From Odontocerum albicorne (taxonomy: Eukaryota > Arthropoda > Insecta > Trichoptera > Odontoceridae), in contig OX463852.1 in assembly GCA_949825065.1 (NCBI GenBank), positions 12,706,897 through 12,770,896 of the forward strand: a stretch of DNA of 64,000 nucleotides. Direction: 5' to 3'. The position numbers and the translations under genes were made by a program. The notes below the pieces were generated by a model. The model had not been told where the DNA came from. It ran no database searches and was given only the letters and a program-made list of their open reading frames with translations. Shown here piece by piece: positions 1-10,961 of the stretch (within the stretch, counting starts at the first letter, position 1; the number at the start of each line of letters is the position of its first letter).

Positions 1-449
1 ATATTTCATGCCCGTTGTGTGTGGTGATCGCATTGGGATATATTTTTTTATTATTTTGCGTAAAATATATAACCCTTCCATCACACTGAGTTTGGTAACA
101 TTTGGTTAATGTTAACACTAAAAATCATTCCGTATTCTGATATTTTCAAATTTATTACACAAATAACATGTAAATTAAATGAAAAATATTTTAAATACCG
201 ATAATTAATTAAAAGAATCACCTTTGAAAGTGAAAGCGAATAAAAACGAGTAACTCTTAATTTCTAGTCAGTAATATAACCTGTTTCATTTCTGATTTAT
301 CTTTCTTCTCCGCCATCCCTTCCTTTTCCTTTGATTGATGATACCTCACTTTTATTTTTACTATGTTTTATATATTGTGCGTGTTATTTTTAAAGGTGAA
401 TAAATATTTAAATATTTTTACGACCATGTAACTTCCTTTATTTACTTTT

Positions 450-605
450 TGTCTGGTTGGATGAAAGATATTTTACAATGAAGTGTTAAATAAATAATTG
501 TGAAAGAGGCGAAGAATGTGTGTCGAGATAAGAAAGTCTGACGCTCTGTACTTTCTGCCTACCCCAACAGGAAAATGGCGTAAGGGTAAGTATGCATGTA
601 TCAGT
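450..605 (+). mobile_element. LINE-W 3' fragment (copy 1)
   Basis: A short 3' piece of the commonest LINE in this window. It reads VWLDERYF near 450 and LPTPTGKW near 560, followed by an ATGTA-rich tail. This end (a CCCCRACAGG box, then ATGGCGT, then a tail) recurs at 6.3, 13.9, 43.2 and 63.2 kb. The reverse-transcriptase domain is absent, so the copy is 5'-truncated and cannot be functional. Confidence 0.6.
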
Positions 606-1277
606 TGTGTTATAATGCATCTTCTTCCTCTTATCATGCTATACTGCAACTTACGAACCTTTACAGTTTGAAGCAGTTATTGGTCCTTAAATATGCGCAC
701 AAGTATTTTCACGATCTGTCCCTGGATAAAAATTAATACTTAATTAGAATAAATGTTTCTTCTACTTTGTAAGTATGTTTTAAAAAACTCATATTAAAGT
801 ATATAAGGAATAATTTCTGCATCATATACTAGGTTTATAGAAGATGATCACTTGGAACATTGGCTTATTAAACGTCGCTTAAAGTACCCAATTTATTTCT
901 GACTATTAACCCGAACCTTTATAGATACTCTTCTGTGAGGCCGTCTCACGTATCTCCGTGTGCCCGCTGTAATAACACGGCGGAATCGTCTACAGGTGAG
1001 GGCTCGTCCTTTATGGCGGGACATCAAATGAATTCGCGTAGAAAATCGAATTTATAAAGAGCGGCGCAGGAAGGAAGGAGGTCCTCGTACAAAGGACTAC
1101 CTAGTTGAAAGATTTCTGGCCGATCATCGTTACCGAGAGTCATATTTTGTGGGGATGCGTAGTCTTTCAACTCTTAATGGAAAAGACGAACTTTTTATTT
1201 GGCAATTTAATGTTTGGATATCATATGAAATGATAGGGATATATTGATTTTATGTATTTAATCTTAAAATCAAATAC
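606..1277. other. Intergenic, nothing recognised
   Basis: This is A+T-rich sequence with a slightly G+C-richer patch at about 940-1100. No conserved frame, repeat or RNA fold was recognised. Confidence 0.5.
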
Positions 1278-1535
1278 GATCTCCGTAGCCCAGTGGTGAC
1301 CTTCTTAACTTCCACTCAGGAATTTCAGGTTTGATTTCCGATGATAATAAAATAAACCTTGTATAGAGCGAGCGGTAGTGTTGCCAATGCTTTCAATGAC
1401 GAACCGTGAGTTCTGTGTCCACTCCAGAGGCTCTAAACCCGAAGACCCGCTTACCATGGGTGAAGACAATGATATCTACAAGCTATGCTCTTCAATATGT
1501 CGGAAACTCTAATTTGGACATGTTTAAGGGTGCCA
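1278..1535 (+). mobile_element. SINE-B, head plus body
   Basis: The tRNA-like head starts with CTCCGTAGCCCAGTGGT (A-box-like), followed by a weak B-box near 1330. The body carries the SINE-B landmarks GTGTTGCCAA, GGCTCTAAACCCGAAG and CTCTTCAATATGTC, shared with the copies at 33.8, 21.7 and 63.7 kb. The middle is shortened relative to the 33.8-kb copy. Confidence 0.65.
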
Positions 1536-1622
1536 TGCAAAAAAAATTGAAACACTAATTCCTTGTTATTCACCATTATTTTAATTTTGAATTCACCACC
1601 AGTTATAAATATCTCTGTCTAG

Positions 1623-1755
1623 TATTATTGTGTTACACTTCCGTTGTATTCAGTACATCCTGCTCGATCTATTGCTAAGTGGCAATACCTTCCAGCCAAC
1701 TACAAAGATGTTAAATAAGCCTTAAGTGAAAACCAAACTGGAAACCTTTTGACCT
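1623..1755 (-). mobile_element. SINE-A 3' part
   Basis: Read on the minus strand this is the SINE-A body: the TTTTCACTTAAGGC motif, a GGAAGGTATTGCCA block, then the tail that gives TGTAACACAAT. The tRNA-like head is missing, as expected for 5' truncation during target-primed reverse transcription. Confidence 0.6.
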
Positions 1756-1765
1756 TTTTGATTAT

Positions 1766-3204
1766 TTTGATGAATCAATCAATTAATTTCAAATTAATAT
1801 TTGACTTGTGGTCTTTAGTATTTGATATGCTCAATACCATTTGCACTTGTATTTTAACGTTTTTAAGATGTTTTTTTAAATATTTGTTATAAGTTATTCG
1901 CAAAACAGTATACAAAACAATTTCAATGCGTTTATTTACCTAGTTATTGATAAACGGAACAATTTACCTTATAACAATAATAAAAATATAAAATTTACCG
2001 TACGACATTATTCATAAATTATAAAAGACGGAGTAACACATATAAAAGTTATAATGACTGTGATATTGTTTTAATATGGGGAATTAATTGTTATGCTACT
2101 AAAGTAAAATGAAAATAGTGGTATATTAGCGATCAAAGAATGTTTAGATAGAAAATAATGATCTTATAGTAAAGAGACTGAAATTATGTGTTAATAATAT
2201 CCGAAATCTTATATAATTCCGGATTAAACATGCACCATTTATTAAAAATAAATATATGATGACCTGCTTCAGTCTATGAGAGGCCATGGAATGTCACAGC
2301 TACTCCGACACATCTCTTAATGTACATGTAGCTATGGAGTCCAATCCTAAGCCCTCGTCTCCTCCCACCTTTGCTGCAAACATGGAAAATCCTCCGGAAC
2401 CTAATAAAGGAGCTTTTTAATTATTGTTTCATATGCGTATTAGCTATCCAAGCCTTATCGTGAATAACTTGTCTTTCTCAACAAACAATTCTCCACAGGT
2501 TTCGGTTTTTGGCTTGTTCATCAAGATATTTAGGCCGAACGAAAAAATATCTCTTCTACAGGTGTCCTTACATATAAAGGGTGTTTCAAGTTACTTTTAT
2601 CGTCTACTATTCCACCAAACGACATGTTTTTAAGAAATCTTTCATCCACTACATGGTTGAGTCAACTTTGAAATATATAAGCGAAAATTATATAGGTACC
2701 ACATTATGAAATTCCATTTGAATATTCAAACAAAGAAGTATTAAGAATGAAAATATCAATCAAATAGTATTTTTTTTAAACATCAAAAGTCAAGTAAATT
2801 TTTTTAAAGAATATAGTTATTATTTATGAACATATATTTCTTAAAACAAGTAAAATCGAAGCTCGTTTACTTTCTATGAGAAAAATTCCTGAGTACATTT
2901 TTGAAACTAATTGTCCTTGTATACGCGAGTCCTGGAGCGAGTCCACGACCTGATATTCCAAACTGAGCATATAATATTATATATGGAAATACCTCCGCTG
3001 CCATCTGGCGCTACTCGACAAGATGTCAAAACAAAAAATCTCATATCAAAGAATTCTTTAGTCCTGCAAGGACTACTTGCCGTAAAGGTAACCTTAGAGG
3101 TGATACCCGGTGCTCAACATTTTTACCCATTTTTTGCAAAATTCCGATACTTGATATTTAAATTTTACTTAAAAAAACGTTATTCATGTGGGACACTTTA
3201 GAAA
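1766..3204. other. Intergenic, nothing recognised
   Basis: Two short open frames (2424-2633 and 2911-3201) show no domain, no compositional shift and no match to any retroelement piece here. I treat them as chance frames. Confidence 0.5.
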
Positions 3205-3210
3205 TATAAT

Positions 3211-3275
3211 ACCCTTATGATGAAGTATTTCGTAAGTCTACCAACCGGAGGGATCAGGTTCGATTCCATTTTTTA
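3211..3275 (+). mobile_element. tRNA-like SINE head, isolated
   Basis: A B-box-like GGTTCGATTCC lies at about 3256 after a decayed A-box region. It resembles the head of the SINE that follows 40 bp downstream. It is either a second truncated insertion or a partial duplication of that head. Confidence 0.4.
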
Positions 3276-3315
3276 AATTAAGGCTTTTTTTTAACTTTAT
3301 TTATGTCAAACGATG

Positions 3316-3535
3316 GACGAACTCCGTAGCTTGTTTGGTAATACGCATGTCATCCAACCCGGGGGTTGTGAAGTGGATTTCAAGTTTTCTTTAAAGAAAT
3401 TCAGTCTGGTTTTTATTAAAGGCTTCTATCAGATAATTTTGGTGGTTTGGAAGATATTCTCACAAAACAATAAGTTTGTCAGGTTGTACTACTCGTATAT
3501 ATAACAAAAGTGTAATGTAACACAACGGTAAAGTT
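3316..3535 (+). mobile_element. SINE-A, nearly full length
   Basis: The head begins CTCCGTAGC with CCCGGGGGTTG before a decayed B-box. The body has TCAGTCTGG near 3400, GGTTTGGAAGATATTCTCAC and CAGGTTGTACT. A TACTCGTA motif at 3490-3497 replaces the usual TGTATACAACG. The 3' end runs into the 50-bp tandem array at 3505. Confidence 0.65.
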
Positions 3536-3662
3536 ATACAGTTCTTGGGTTACACAAAAGTATAATGTAGCACAATGGTAAAGTTATACAGTTCTTGGGC
3601 TACACAAAAGTGTAATGTAACACACTGGTAAAGTTATACAGTTCTTGGGTTACACAAAAGTG
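3505..3662 (+). repeat. 50-bp tandem array (about 3 copies)
   Basis: Units start CAAAAGTGTAATGTAACACA at 3505, 3555 and 3605, with a truncated fourth at 3655. The period is exactly 50 bp. The unit's opening is the 3' end of SINE-A, so the array arose by amplifying the SINE tail with some flank. Confidence 0.9.
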
Positions 3663-6017
3663 AAAAAAGCTTGAAAAAAGCTACTTCAATAAATATTTTA
3701 TATATTTAGCATAGACAATAAAAAGTTGGGGAAAAAAACGTTACCCATTACTGTAATAAGCTTCATTAGAAAATAATACCGATTAGTAATATGAAATTAT
3801 ATTGTTTTCAATTTATTCAATCATTCATATATAACATGCCTACTGTTCAAAATATTCGAACTGACAATAAGGACATATTGAAGAGCGTAGCCGAAATTTA
3901 AAATTATCGTCAGTCGGATTAATTGATCCTTCAAGTTAGGAACCACTGGATTATACACGTAAATCGTATTTCCTCATCACACGTCCTTGCATTACTACAA
4001 CATATTAAGGAGCTAAAGGGTTACCGTGCAACACGAGAATTATTACGAAACGAATTATTTACATATGTACGAGTATGTCAGAAATAACCGTCAGAAATTT
4101 AATCCAAAACCCCCTGGTGGAAGTCATGCACTGTATCACGGCCACATATTTCATCATTATTTACAAATAAGTCATTGTTTGTGATTATTACACTAATTTT
4201 AAAATGTTGTGTAGAGAATTTGCCTTCCAACTGTATTTCATCACTGTCATTCAAGTGCAATTTTCAGCAGTCAAAAACAAACAAAAAATAGCTAATGGTT
4301 ATGTAGAAGATATTATCAATGTGACAGTAATTTGATTTCATATAAAGATTTTTTTTAAATACTTCAATTTTAAAGAGCTCTTGTTCTGTGCGGCAGCATA
4401 TAAGGGCCATGAATTGATTATGCCATAAATAAATTTCATTTAAAAATAAGTATGGAAGTTACATTAACTCATTTGACGAGATTACTATATTAACCATCAA
4501 CATTACGATTATTATCTGATAAAATAACTTGGATTTTGATTTTTTTTCAGTAATTTTATGCATATATTACACATACTATGAACTTTCTCAAAATAAATCC
4601 GAAAATTCAGACTGGTACCACTATTAAAAAATAAAGTAGCTCAAAAACAAAACTTTAAACTAAATCTATGAATACGATATCGAAACGGTGAGAGGAATGA
4701 ATAGAAGATTTGAAGTGAAGTTTAATGTCACATCTGCCTTAATACTGATTTTTATTAAGGTAATTCACCCATACTTGGATGATTTGAGACATCACAATAA
4801 AAGCCAAAAATGCAATTATAAATAAGTAAATATATTAAATAAATTTAGCTGATTAAACTTTCAAAAATATACAATCGATATGAGGAAAAGTTCTTCGTGA
4901 AAAGAAAAAAACATAATTCGTTGGACATAGCAAAGATACGGTAATTAATAAATTATATATATATCACGTAAACAATCACTAAAAACACGTGAGCTTTTAA
5001 TTCACGTATAGTTTCATTATACGAGTAACATACATATAGTACTTAACGACAAAATCCTTTGCAATGCTCATTTTGTAAATGTTAATGATCGATGCAGTCG
5101 ATTTTCAACTATTATTTAATTGGGAAAATCAAAATTAAAAACACTTTATTACTTAGATGATATATTTTATATTTACTCAGTGATAGCTTTTTCACCATAC
5201 AATAAATAGCCTTGTCACTTTGTGAGACAAGTTTGGCTACGTTGCAATATACACCCAAAAATGTTAAGATAATATATATAAAACCAAATATGTTTATAAT
5301 ATAAAAACGGCAACTTAAATGCGTATAAAGCTATTTTCTTATATAAATATAACTTCAAAGCACTTTTAAAATTACTTTACAAATCTAAGAGTGCTCTTAA
5401 AGTTACTACTAATTGCCAGTACCAAAATATATTAAGATAAGGAGAGATGTTGTTTTAAAATAAAGGTCTTAAAGTAAATTCACTCCTAAGTTTACCAGAA
5501 ATTAAGCCTAAGATTTCTGATTACTGCGAGATGATAAAGCAAACTTAATACTAGCAATAATGATTTATTGACGAAAATAATAATAGTTTTATCAAATAAA
5601 GAAAATAAAGGCATTAAATATTCATGAAATAAAAATATTGTTTGATTATTTAGCATCGGTGAAAAAGTTTGAAAAGCTTCGGTGGCATTCCAGAGTCCAC
5701 GAACGGGTCCTTGGTAGTCTACGTAAAATTCTTTCTCCCCGTTCCTTCAGGATCTCAGTGCAATAAGGACTCTCGTGAAGGAAGGGAAGTTAGGGGAAAT
5801 ATCAAATGCTGGATACAATATTCGGAAAGGACAAGTCGAGCGTGCAACTGTATAAGTGTCCCGTGATACAGGCTGCTGGGTAGGAAACAAAATTCATAAC
5901 TTGGTCCTTATTGGGAATATATGAACATATGAAGAGAAATATTTTCAATTTCAATTACAATTCAAAGTTTTTTTATTAGTTTCAATTTGTTTCATATTTC
6001 GCCAATAAATAATAAAT
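3663..6017. other. Long A+T-rich intergenic stretch
   Basis: No gene was recognised. A minus-strand SINE head trace at 4063-4145 is listed separately. A G+C-richer patch lies at 5670-5870. Its 65-codon open frame resembles no family I know, and I do not call it a gene. Confidence 0.5.
4063..4145 (-). mobile_element. SINE head remnant
   Basis: Read on the minus strand, GCATGACTTCCACCAGGGGG followed by a decayed B-box matches the head shared by SINE-A and SINE-B. A TACGAGTA motif lies at its inner end (4068-4075). Confidence 0.45.
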
Positions 6018-6330
6018 CTGATGTAGTTAGGAGGACAAAGAGCAATTTGAAATGATTTGGGCATGTAGAACGAATGGATAAAGAAATACTAAAAAATATA
6101 TAATGCCAATGTGAGAAACATACGTGGCAGAGAAAGATTAAGGAAAGTATGGTTCGAAATTAATGATATCTTGAAAGGAGGAAATGTAAGTCAAATAACT
6201 CGAAAGAGTTGTGTAAGAAGGAGCATGGATGTAAAAGAGGCAAAAATGTTATGTCGTGAAGGCCTGGCGCCATTTCATCTCTGCCTACCCTAATAGGGAG
6301 ATGGCGTGATGGTTTGTATATATGTTAGTA
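6018..6330 (+). pseudogene. LINE-W C-terminal fragment (copy 2)
   Basis: This is one of the clearest copies. Read across frames it gives NLKWFGHVERMDKEILKNI, then RKVWFEINDILKGGNVSQI, then SCVRRSMDVKEAKMLCREG, ending at a CTGCCTACCC box and ATGGCGTGATGG. In insect non-LTR elements a WFGH-type segment followed by a Gly/Arg-rich linker and a KVW block lies downstream of the reverse transcriptase. Only that terminal part is present. At least one frame change separates the first and second blocks near 6100. Confidence 0.75.
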
Positions 6331-6430
6331 AATAAACTTGAATGTAAATAACTATAATCATACATATATAATAAATGCTATTGAAATGCGTGCCTTGCGT
6401 AGATAATCTGGTGTTATGGTATTACAATAG

Positions 6431-6638
6431 ATTACCTCCATGGTCTAGTTGGTAAGACGTCTGTTCTCCATAACAAGGATTTCGCGTTCAACTTTCTTTG
6501 GGAAAAAGGGTACCAGGCTAGTTTTCACTTAAGGATTATTTAATATATTCTTAGTTGATTGAAAGAGATTGCCACAAGACAATAAACTCACCAGATTATA
6601 CAGTATACAAGGGAAGTGTAGAACAATGCAATAGTTGA
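6431..6638 (+). mobile_element. SINE-A, full length
   Basis: The head is CTCCATGGTCTAGTTGGTAA (a good A-box) with a degraded B-box near 6485. The body has TTTTCACTTAAGGATTATTT, GAAAGAGATTGCCACAAG and CAGATTATACAGTATACAAG, and ends AATGCAATA. Confidence 0.75.
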
Positions 6639-6659
6639 TGGAGTAAAAAATGATCTGAT

Positions 6660-7024
6660 ATATCTTCTTCTTCCCAGTGTCATGTCAGGTCCCTCCAACG
6701 TTGGATATCACCTGAGAGTAGGCATTTTCTTCTTCCCAGTGTCATGTCAGGTCCCCACAATGTTGGATATCATCTGAGAATAGGCATCTTCTTCTTCCCA
6801 GTGTCATGTCATGTCCCCCCAACATTAGATATCACCTGAGAGAAGGCATCTTCTTCTTCCCAGTGTCATTTCAGGTCCCCCCAACGTTGGATATCACCTG
6901 AGAGTAGGCATCTTCTTCTTCCCAGTATCATGTCTGGTCCTCCCAACGTTGGATATCACCTGAGAGTAGGCATCTTCTTCTTCCCAGTATCATGTCAGGT
7001 CCTCCCAACGTTGGATATCACCTT
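6660..7024 (+). repeat. 62-bp minisatellite, 6 copies
   Basis: The CCCAGT anchor recurs at 6673, 6735, 6797, 6859, 6921 and 6983, giving an exact 62-bp period. The unit holds TTCTTCTTCCCAGT, CATGTCAGGTCC and GGATATCACCTGAGAGTAGG. Copies differ by a few substitutions. The last copy is cut off and replaced by GTCCCCGGCATGGC. A 61-codon frame that crosses it is a by-product of the repeat. Confidence 0.95.
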
Positions 7025-7055
7025 TGTCCCCGGCATGGCAGCCCGAAAAAAAAAA

Positions 7056-7300
7056 GATAACTGTTTATTAGAGATGGATGTTATAGGGAGAATTAATGAA
7101 TTATCTCATATATGATAACTGTTTATTAGAGATGGATGTTATAGGGAGAATTAATGAATTATCTCATATATGATAACTGTTTATTAGAGATGGATGTTAT
7201 AAAGAGAATCAATGAAGTTATGGAGAATTAATGAATTATCTGATATATGATAACTGTTTATTAGAGACGTATGTTATAATAAGAGAATTAATGAAGGAAT
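7056..7300 (+). repeat. 58-bp minisatellite, 4 copies
   Basis: GATAACTGTTTATTAGAGA starts units at 7056, 7114, 7172 and 7249. Two steps are exactly 58 bp. The third carries a 19-bp internal duplication of the GAGAATTAATGAA part. The array begins about 30 bp after the unrelated 62-bp array, across an A10-type run. Confidence 0.93.
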
Positions 7301-7384
7301 TTCGCCGACATTAAGAAAATTTGTTGCGAATAACTAACGCAAGAAATGTATTTGTATGAAATTAATCGAGTTCTATTTGTTCGT

Positions 7385-7600
7385 TGTTGTTGTAGATATT
7401 TGTTCTATATACCCTCACTCCCTCGTTGTGTCTTTTCTCTCTTACTTAATTATCAACCTTAAATTCACATTTATCCCTTGTTACGTCGATCTGTATTCTG
7501 GCATTCATTGTCCCTCCATGCATTATTTTCATTGCATGCATTTATTCAGCATTTATTTGGCTCCTTTCAATTATTTCCGCGTCACGTTGTATTGTGAGAT
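7385..7600 (-). pseudogene. LINE-W fragment (copy 3)
   Basis: On the minus strand it reads INAE, a stop, then MHAMKIMHGGTMNA. This matches the block INAVEMRALRRLYEL of copy 7 (24.3 kb), which lies upstream of the WFGH segment. It is decayed. Confidence 0.5.
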
Positions 7601-7613
7601 AAATAAAACTTAA

Positions 7614-8308
7614 TTAGTTATTTTCCTTAAAAACATATAAGAATGAAGCTTGATCCAAAGTCGAGCCGAGTGAATTGTAAAAAAATATAAGCAAAACGAT
7701 GCAAAACTAATGCCATCACCAGATTTATGACAGCAATACGAAATATTTTACCAGAAAAAAGAAGTATATTTTTAACATAAAAAAAACTTAATAAACATCA
7801 ATTTATCACAATAAAAATATACACCAGTTTCACTTCTAATAATTTGTTGTATATTTTGCAAATGTACAGTTTCAAATTAATGTAAAACTAATAAAATGAA
7901 AACAAATATTTTTTCTATCAGAATCTGGCTGATATTTATTTATGAATAAGGATCTGAAATTCTTTCTTTTGATAAGAGGCATAAAAAATAGAAAACCCTC
8001 AACTTAAAATTTTATTACCATAAAACATATTTGCATATTTTCATATACCTATCCACAAACCCACGCATCATGGTCGAAACGAAATTATCTATCCATCAGT
8101 CAGGATTTGCTCTTGGATACAATTTTCTTAAAAAATATTACAAAAATATGAACAAAGGAAACCCCTTAGTGGCCCTTTCGCCCCATCCCTCCCTGAACGG
8201 AAATACATATGTGTATGGTTGGAATTTATATTGTCGTATGTAGCAATAATGATAAAATTAAGCATGAGCAATACTCATCGTTTCATGATAATAAAAAAAA
8301 CATTCAAG
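7614..8308. other. Intergenic, nothing recognised
   Basis: A+T-rich sequence with no repeat or conserved frame seen. A 70-codon frame at 8031-8243 has no recognisable feature. Confidence 0.5.
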
Positions 8309-9060
8309 TTTTGATAGTAGTATATTCCATATGGGTTTCACTTTCATAATTATTTCATAAGAATATCATTTTGATAACTGATAGACTCCAAACTGGTTTC
8401 ACTTCCTAAATTATTTCATTAGAATATCATTTTGATAACTGGTAAATTCTAAACTGGTTTCACTTCCTAAATTATTGTATTTCATTAGAATATAATTTTG
8501 ATAGCTGGTAGATTCCAAACGAGAATTTTCTTCACAAATTTGGAACAACTTCCAAAATTATTTTATAAGAATAGTATTTTAATAACTGGTATACTCCGAA
8601 CGGGTTTTACTTCCTTAATTATTTCATTCGAATATCATTTTGATAACTGGTATACTCCGAACGGGTTTTACTTCCTAATTTATTTCATTCGAATATCATT
8701 TTGATAACTGGTAGATTCTGAACGGGTTTTGCTTCCTAAATTATTTCATTAGAATATCATTTTGATAACTGGTAGATTCTGAACGGGTTTCACTTCCTAA
8801 ATTATTTCATTCGAATATCATTTTGATAACTGGTAGATTCTGAACGGGGTTTACTTCCTAAATTATTTCATTAGAATATCATTTTGATAACTGGTAGATT
8901 CTGAACGGGTGTCACTTCCTAAATTATTTCAATAGAATATCATTTTGATAGCTGGTAGATTCCGAATGGGTTTCAGTTCCTAAATTATTTCATAAGAATA
9001 TCATTTTGAAAGCTGGAAGATACCGAAAAGTTTTCTAAATAATTTCATTGGATTATTATT
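8309..9060 (+). repeat. 61-bp minisatellite, 12 copies
   Basis: The anchor TTTTGATAACTGG (with variants) recurs at 8309, 8369, 8430, 8496, 8577, 8638, 8699, 8760, 8821, 8882, 8943 and 9004. From 8577 onward every step is exactly 61 bp. The unit also has GAACGGGTTT, CTTCCTAAATTATTTCATT and GAATATCA. Early copies are more diverged and carry insertions, and the central copies are the most alike, as expected if unequal exchange homogenises the middle. Confidence 0.95.
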
Positions 9061-9183
9061 TTTCACGCATATTTTATCATCACTAGAAATTCGATATGAT
9101 TTAAACGTATTTTTATTTAGATACGTATTTTATTATAATTCTTTCAAGCATATATTACAATATATACTAATAAAAATATAAAT

Positions 9184-9357
9184 TGACGTTTGTTGTCTAG
9201 TTGATAAGACGATCGCCATCCATCCAGGGGGTTGCGGGTTTGATTCCCATTGGTACTCTTTTTTTTCTACTCTAGTTTTCACTTTAGGGCTCTGATATAT
9301 TTCTGGTTTTCCGGTCAAGTTGTATTTTATACAATAAAGGAGTAATAAAATACAATA
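9184..9357 (+). mobile_element. SINE-A, full length
   Basis: The head has TTGTCTAGTTGATAAGACGA (A-box) and GGTTTGATTCCCATTGGTAC (B-box) after CCAGGGGGTTGCG. The body keeps CTAGTTTTCACTTTAGGGC, then a shortened 3' part ending in a TATTTTATACAATAAAG-type tail. The CAGTCTGG element is lost. Confidence 0.75.
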
Positions 9358-10338
9358 CAGTTTATTGAATTAATACGTGCATTTACTAACTACTAATTGA
9401 ATAGTTTTAACACATTAATTTTTCAAAATATTATTTTTGTTAATTTATTACAAATCTCAATAAATAATTTAAATCTGAATAAATAATCTTTTAAATTAAA
9501 AAAATACCTTTACTTAATCACAATAAATAATATAAAATCTCAAAAATTGCCATTTAGAAAATAGATTTTTTTAAATAAATTATAATATCAGAACTAAAAC
9601 ATAGAGAGCTATATATTTCAAATCCAATATCATAATCATCAAGAAAGTCAAAGTATTATTAAAGAGAATTTATTTTAAATAAATGAAGATTCACAAAATT
9701 TATTCCTCAACAAAAAAAATGTCGATAAACGATTTTAATATAATTTAAACACATCTATGATTTTAGGGTGATTTTATTTTATGCAAGATATTTTTTATGT
9801 ATACGTTTTGATGAAAACTCGCGAGTACCTTAGGTGGATTTTAGACGCTTGACCAATTGATAAAAAAATTGTTGAAAAAATTTAATTATTCGGTCCTAGC
9901 ACGCGTTGTCTTATCCAGTCTGGTTATAGCATCTAGTGTAAAATCAAGCCACTCTTCACATCTTCAGGAAACACAGTGGACACCTGTTAACGATGCTGTC
10001 CATGATTTTCTAGCTTTCTCAGAGAATCGAATATACTAAGTCCTATTTATAAATGTCATGCTAATCCACATTTCTACATCAAATCATCGTATCATCTGCG
10101 ATTCACCAGATAAAAACTCTGGAGAAAGTCGACGACAATTAGATAGCCTGTTAGATGAAGTGTGCATAAAAATAGACATCTTGAGAAACGATTCGTCGGT
10201 GGAGTTAACTGATTTATTTTAGTGGTGTACTCTGAATGTGGATTATATAATAAATTATATAAAATCACTAAATGTATCTTTAGGATATACAAAATATCTC
10301 ATTAGGTATATGTTAAATCGATTAAATACATAACTACG
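9358..10338. other. A+T-rich intergenic stretch
   Basis: Poly-A/T runs and simple AAATAA motifs. A 60-codon frame at 9857-10039 is unsupported. Confidence 0.5.
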
Positions 10339-10961
10339 TTAACCCTTCCTCCCCTGTGATGTGTAACTAGTACACATTGATTCTCAAAACGTTAATATCT
10401 CTATAAATATAATAAGTACTGGATTCAGATTTTAGATATTCCTCCGTAATACATTTACGCATTGAATAGAATAATAATACTAATAATAATTAGCACTTAT
10501 CGGCCACATCAGAGATATTTTGTGAAAATCGGGAATAAATTCACTAATACAATCAAACGTGTGGCAGTGTGTATCGTAGGTATATTCATTCTAAAAAACC
10601 GCTATGGGTGAGGAAGCGATGCTATTCACGTCTCAGTTTTACGCTACTTCGGTATATGGGAACGCAAGAATTAGAATCTCAGTTCGCTCGCTTATCTCGC
10701 TTCAGTAGCTCTCGTGCATCCATTTGAGGTGGTCTTTTTGCCCGTTTTGTGAAAGTCGGCTGACGTTTTTTTCATGTTTTCAGCAATTAAATTTCAACTA
10801 TTATCACTTTTGACTTCAAATTTAATTAATTTAAGCGATTGGCTATGAATATTCTCATTTTTCCGATTTTAAATCGTTCATTTTTACATGTGCATTGATG
10901 TGTATTGAATACACAGTACTGGAACGCGCGGATTTTTTTAGCATAGGAAGGGAAAGGTTAA
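10339..10961. mobile_element. TTAA-bounded DNA element, piggyBac-like
   Basis: TTAA at 10339-10342 is followed by CCCTTCCTCCCC. The right end reads GGAAGGGAAAGG followed by TTAA at 10958-10961. The ends form an imperfect terminal inverted repeat (TTAACCCTTCC against TTAACCTTTCC). A subterminal pair also matches in inverted sense near 10362 and 10895 (GTGTAACTAGTACAC and GTGTATTGAATACAC). A TTAA duplication is the hallmark of piggyBac-type transposition. No transposase frame remains in the 615-bp interior, so this is a non-autonomous derivative. Confidence 0.55.

Noticed and set aside
6431..6500. tRNA gene at this and similar A-box/B-box sites
   Set aside because: No complete cloverleaf can be drawn, and each head runs straight into a shared SINE body, so these are tRNA-derived SINE heads.
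6660..9060. CRISPR array
   Set aside because: Units are contiguous and alike throughout, with no variable spacers, in a eukaryotic repeat-rich context. They are minisatellites.
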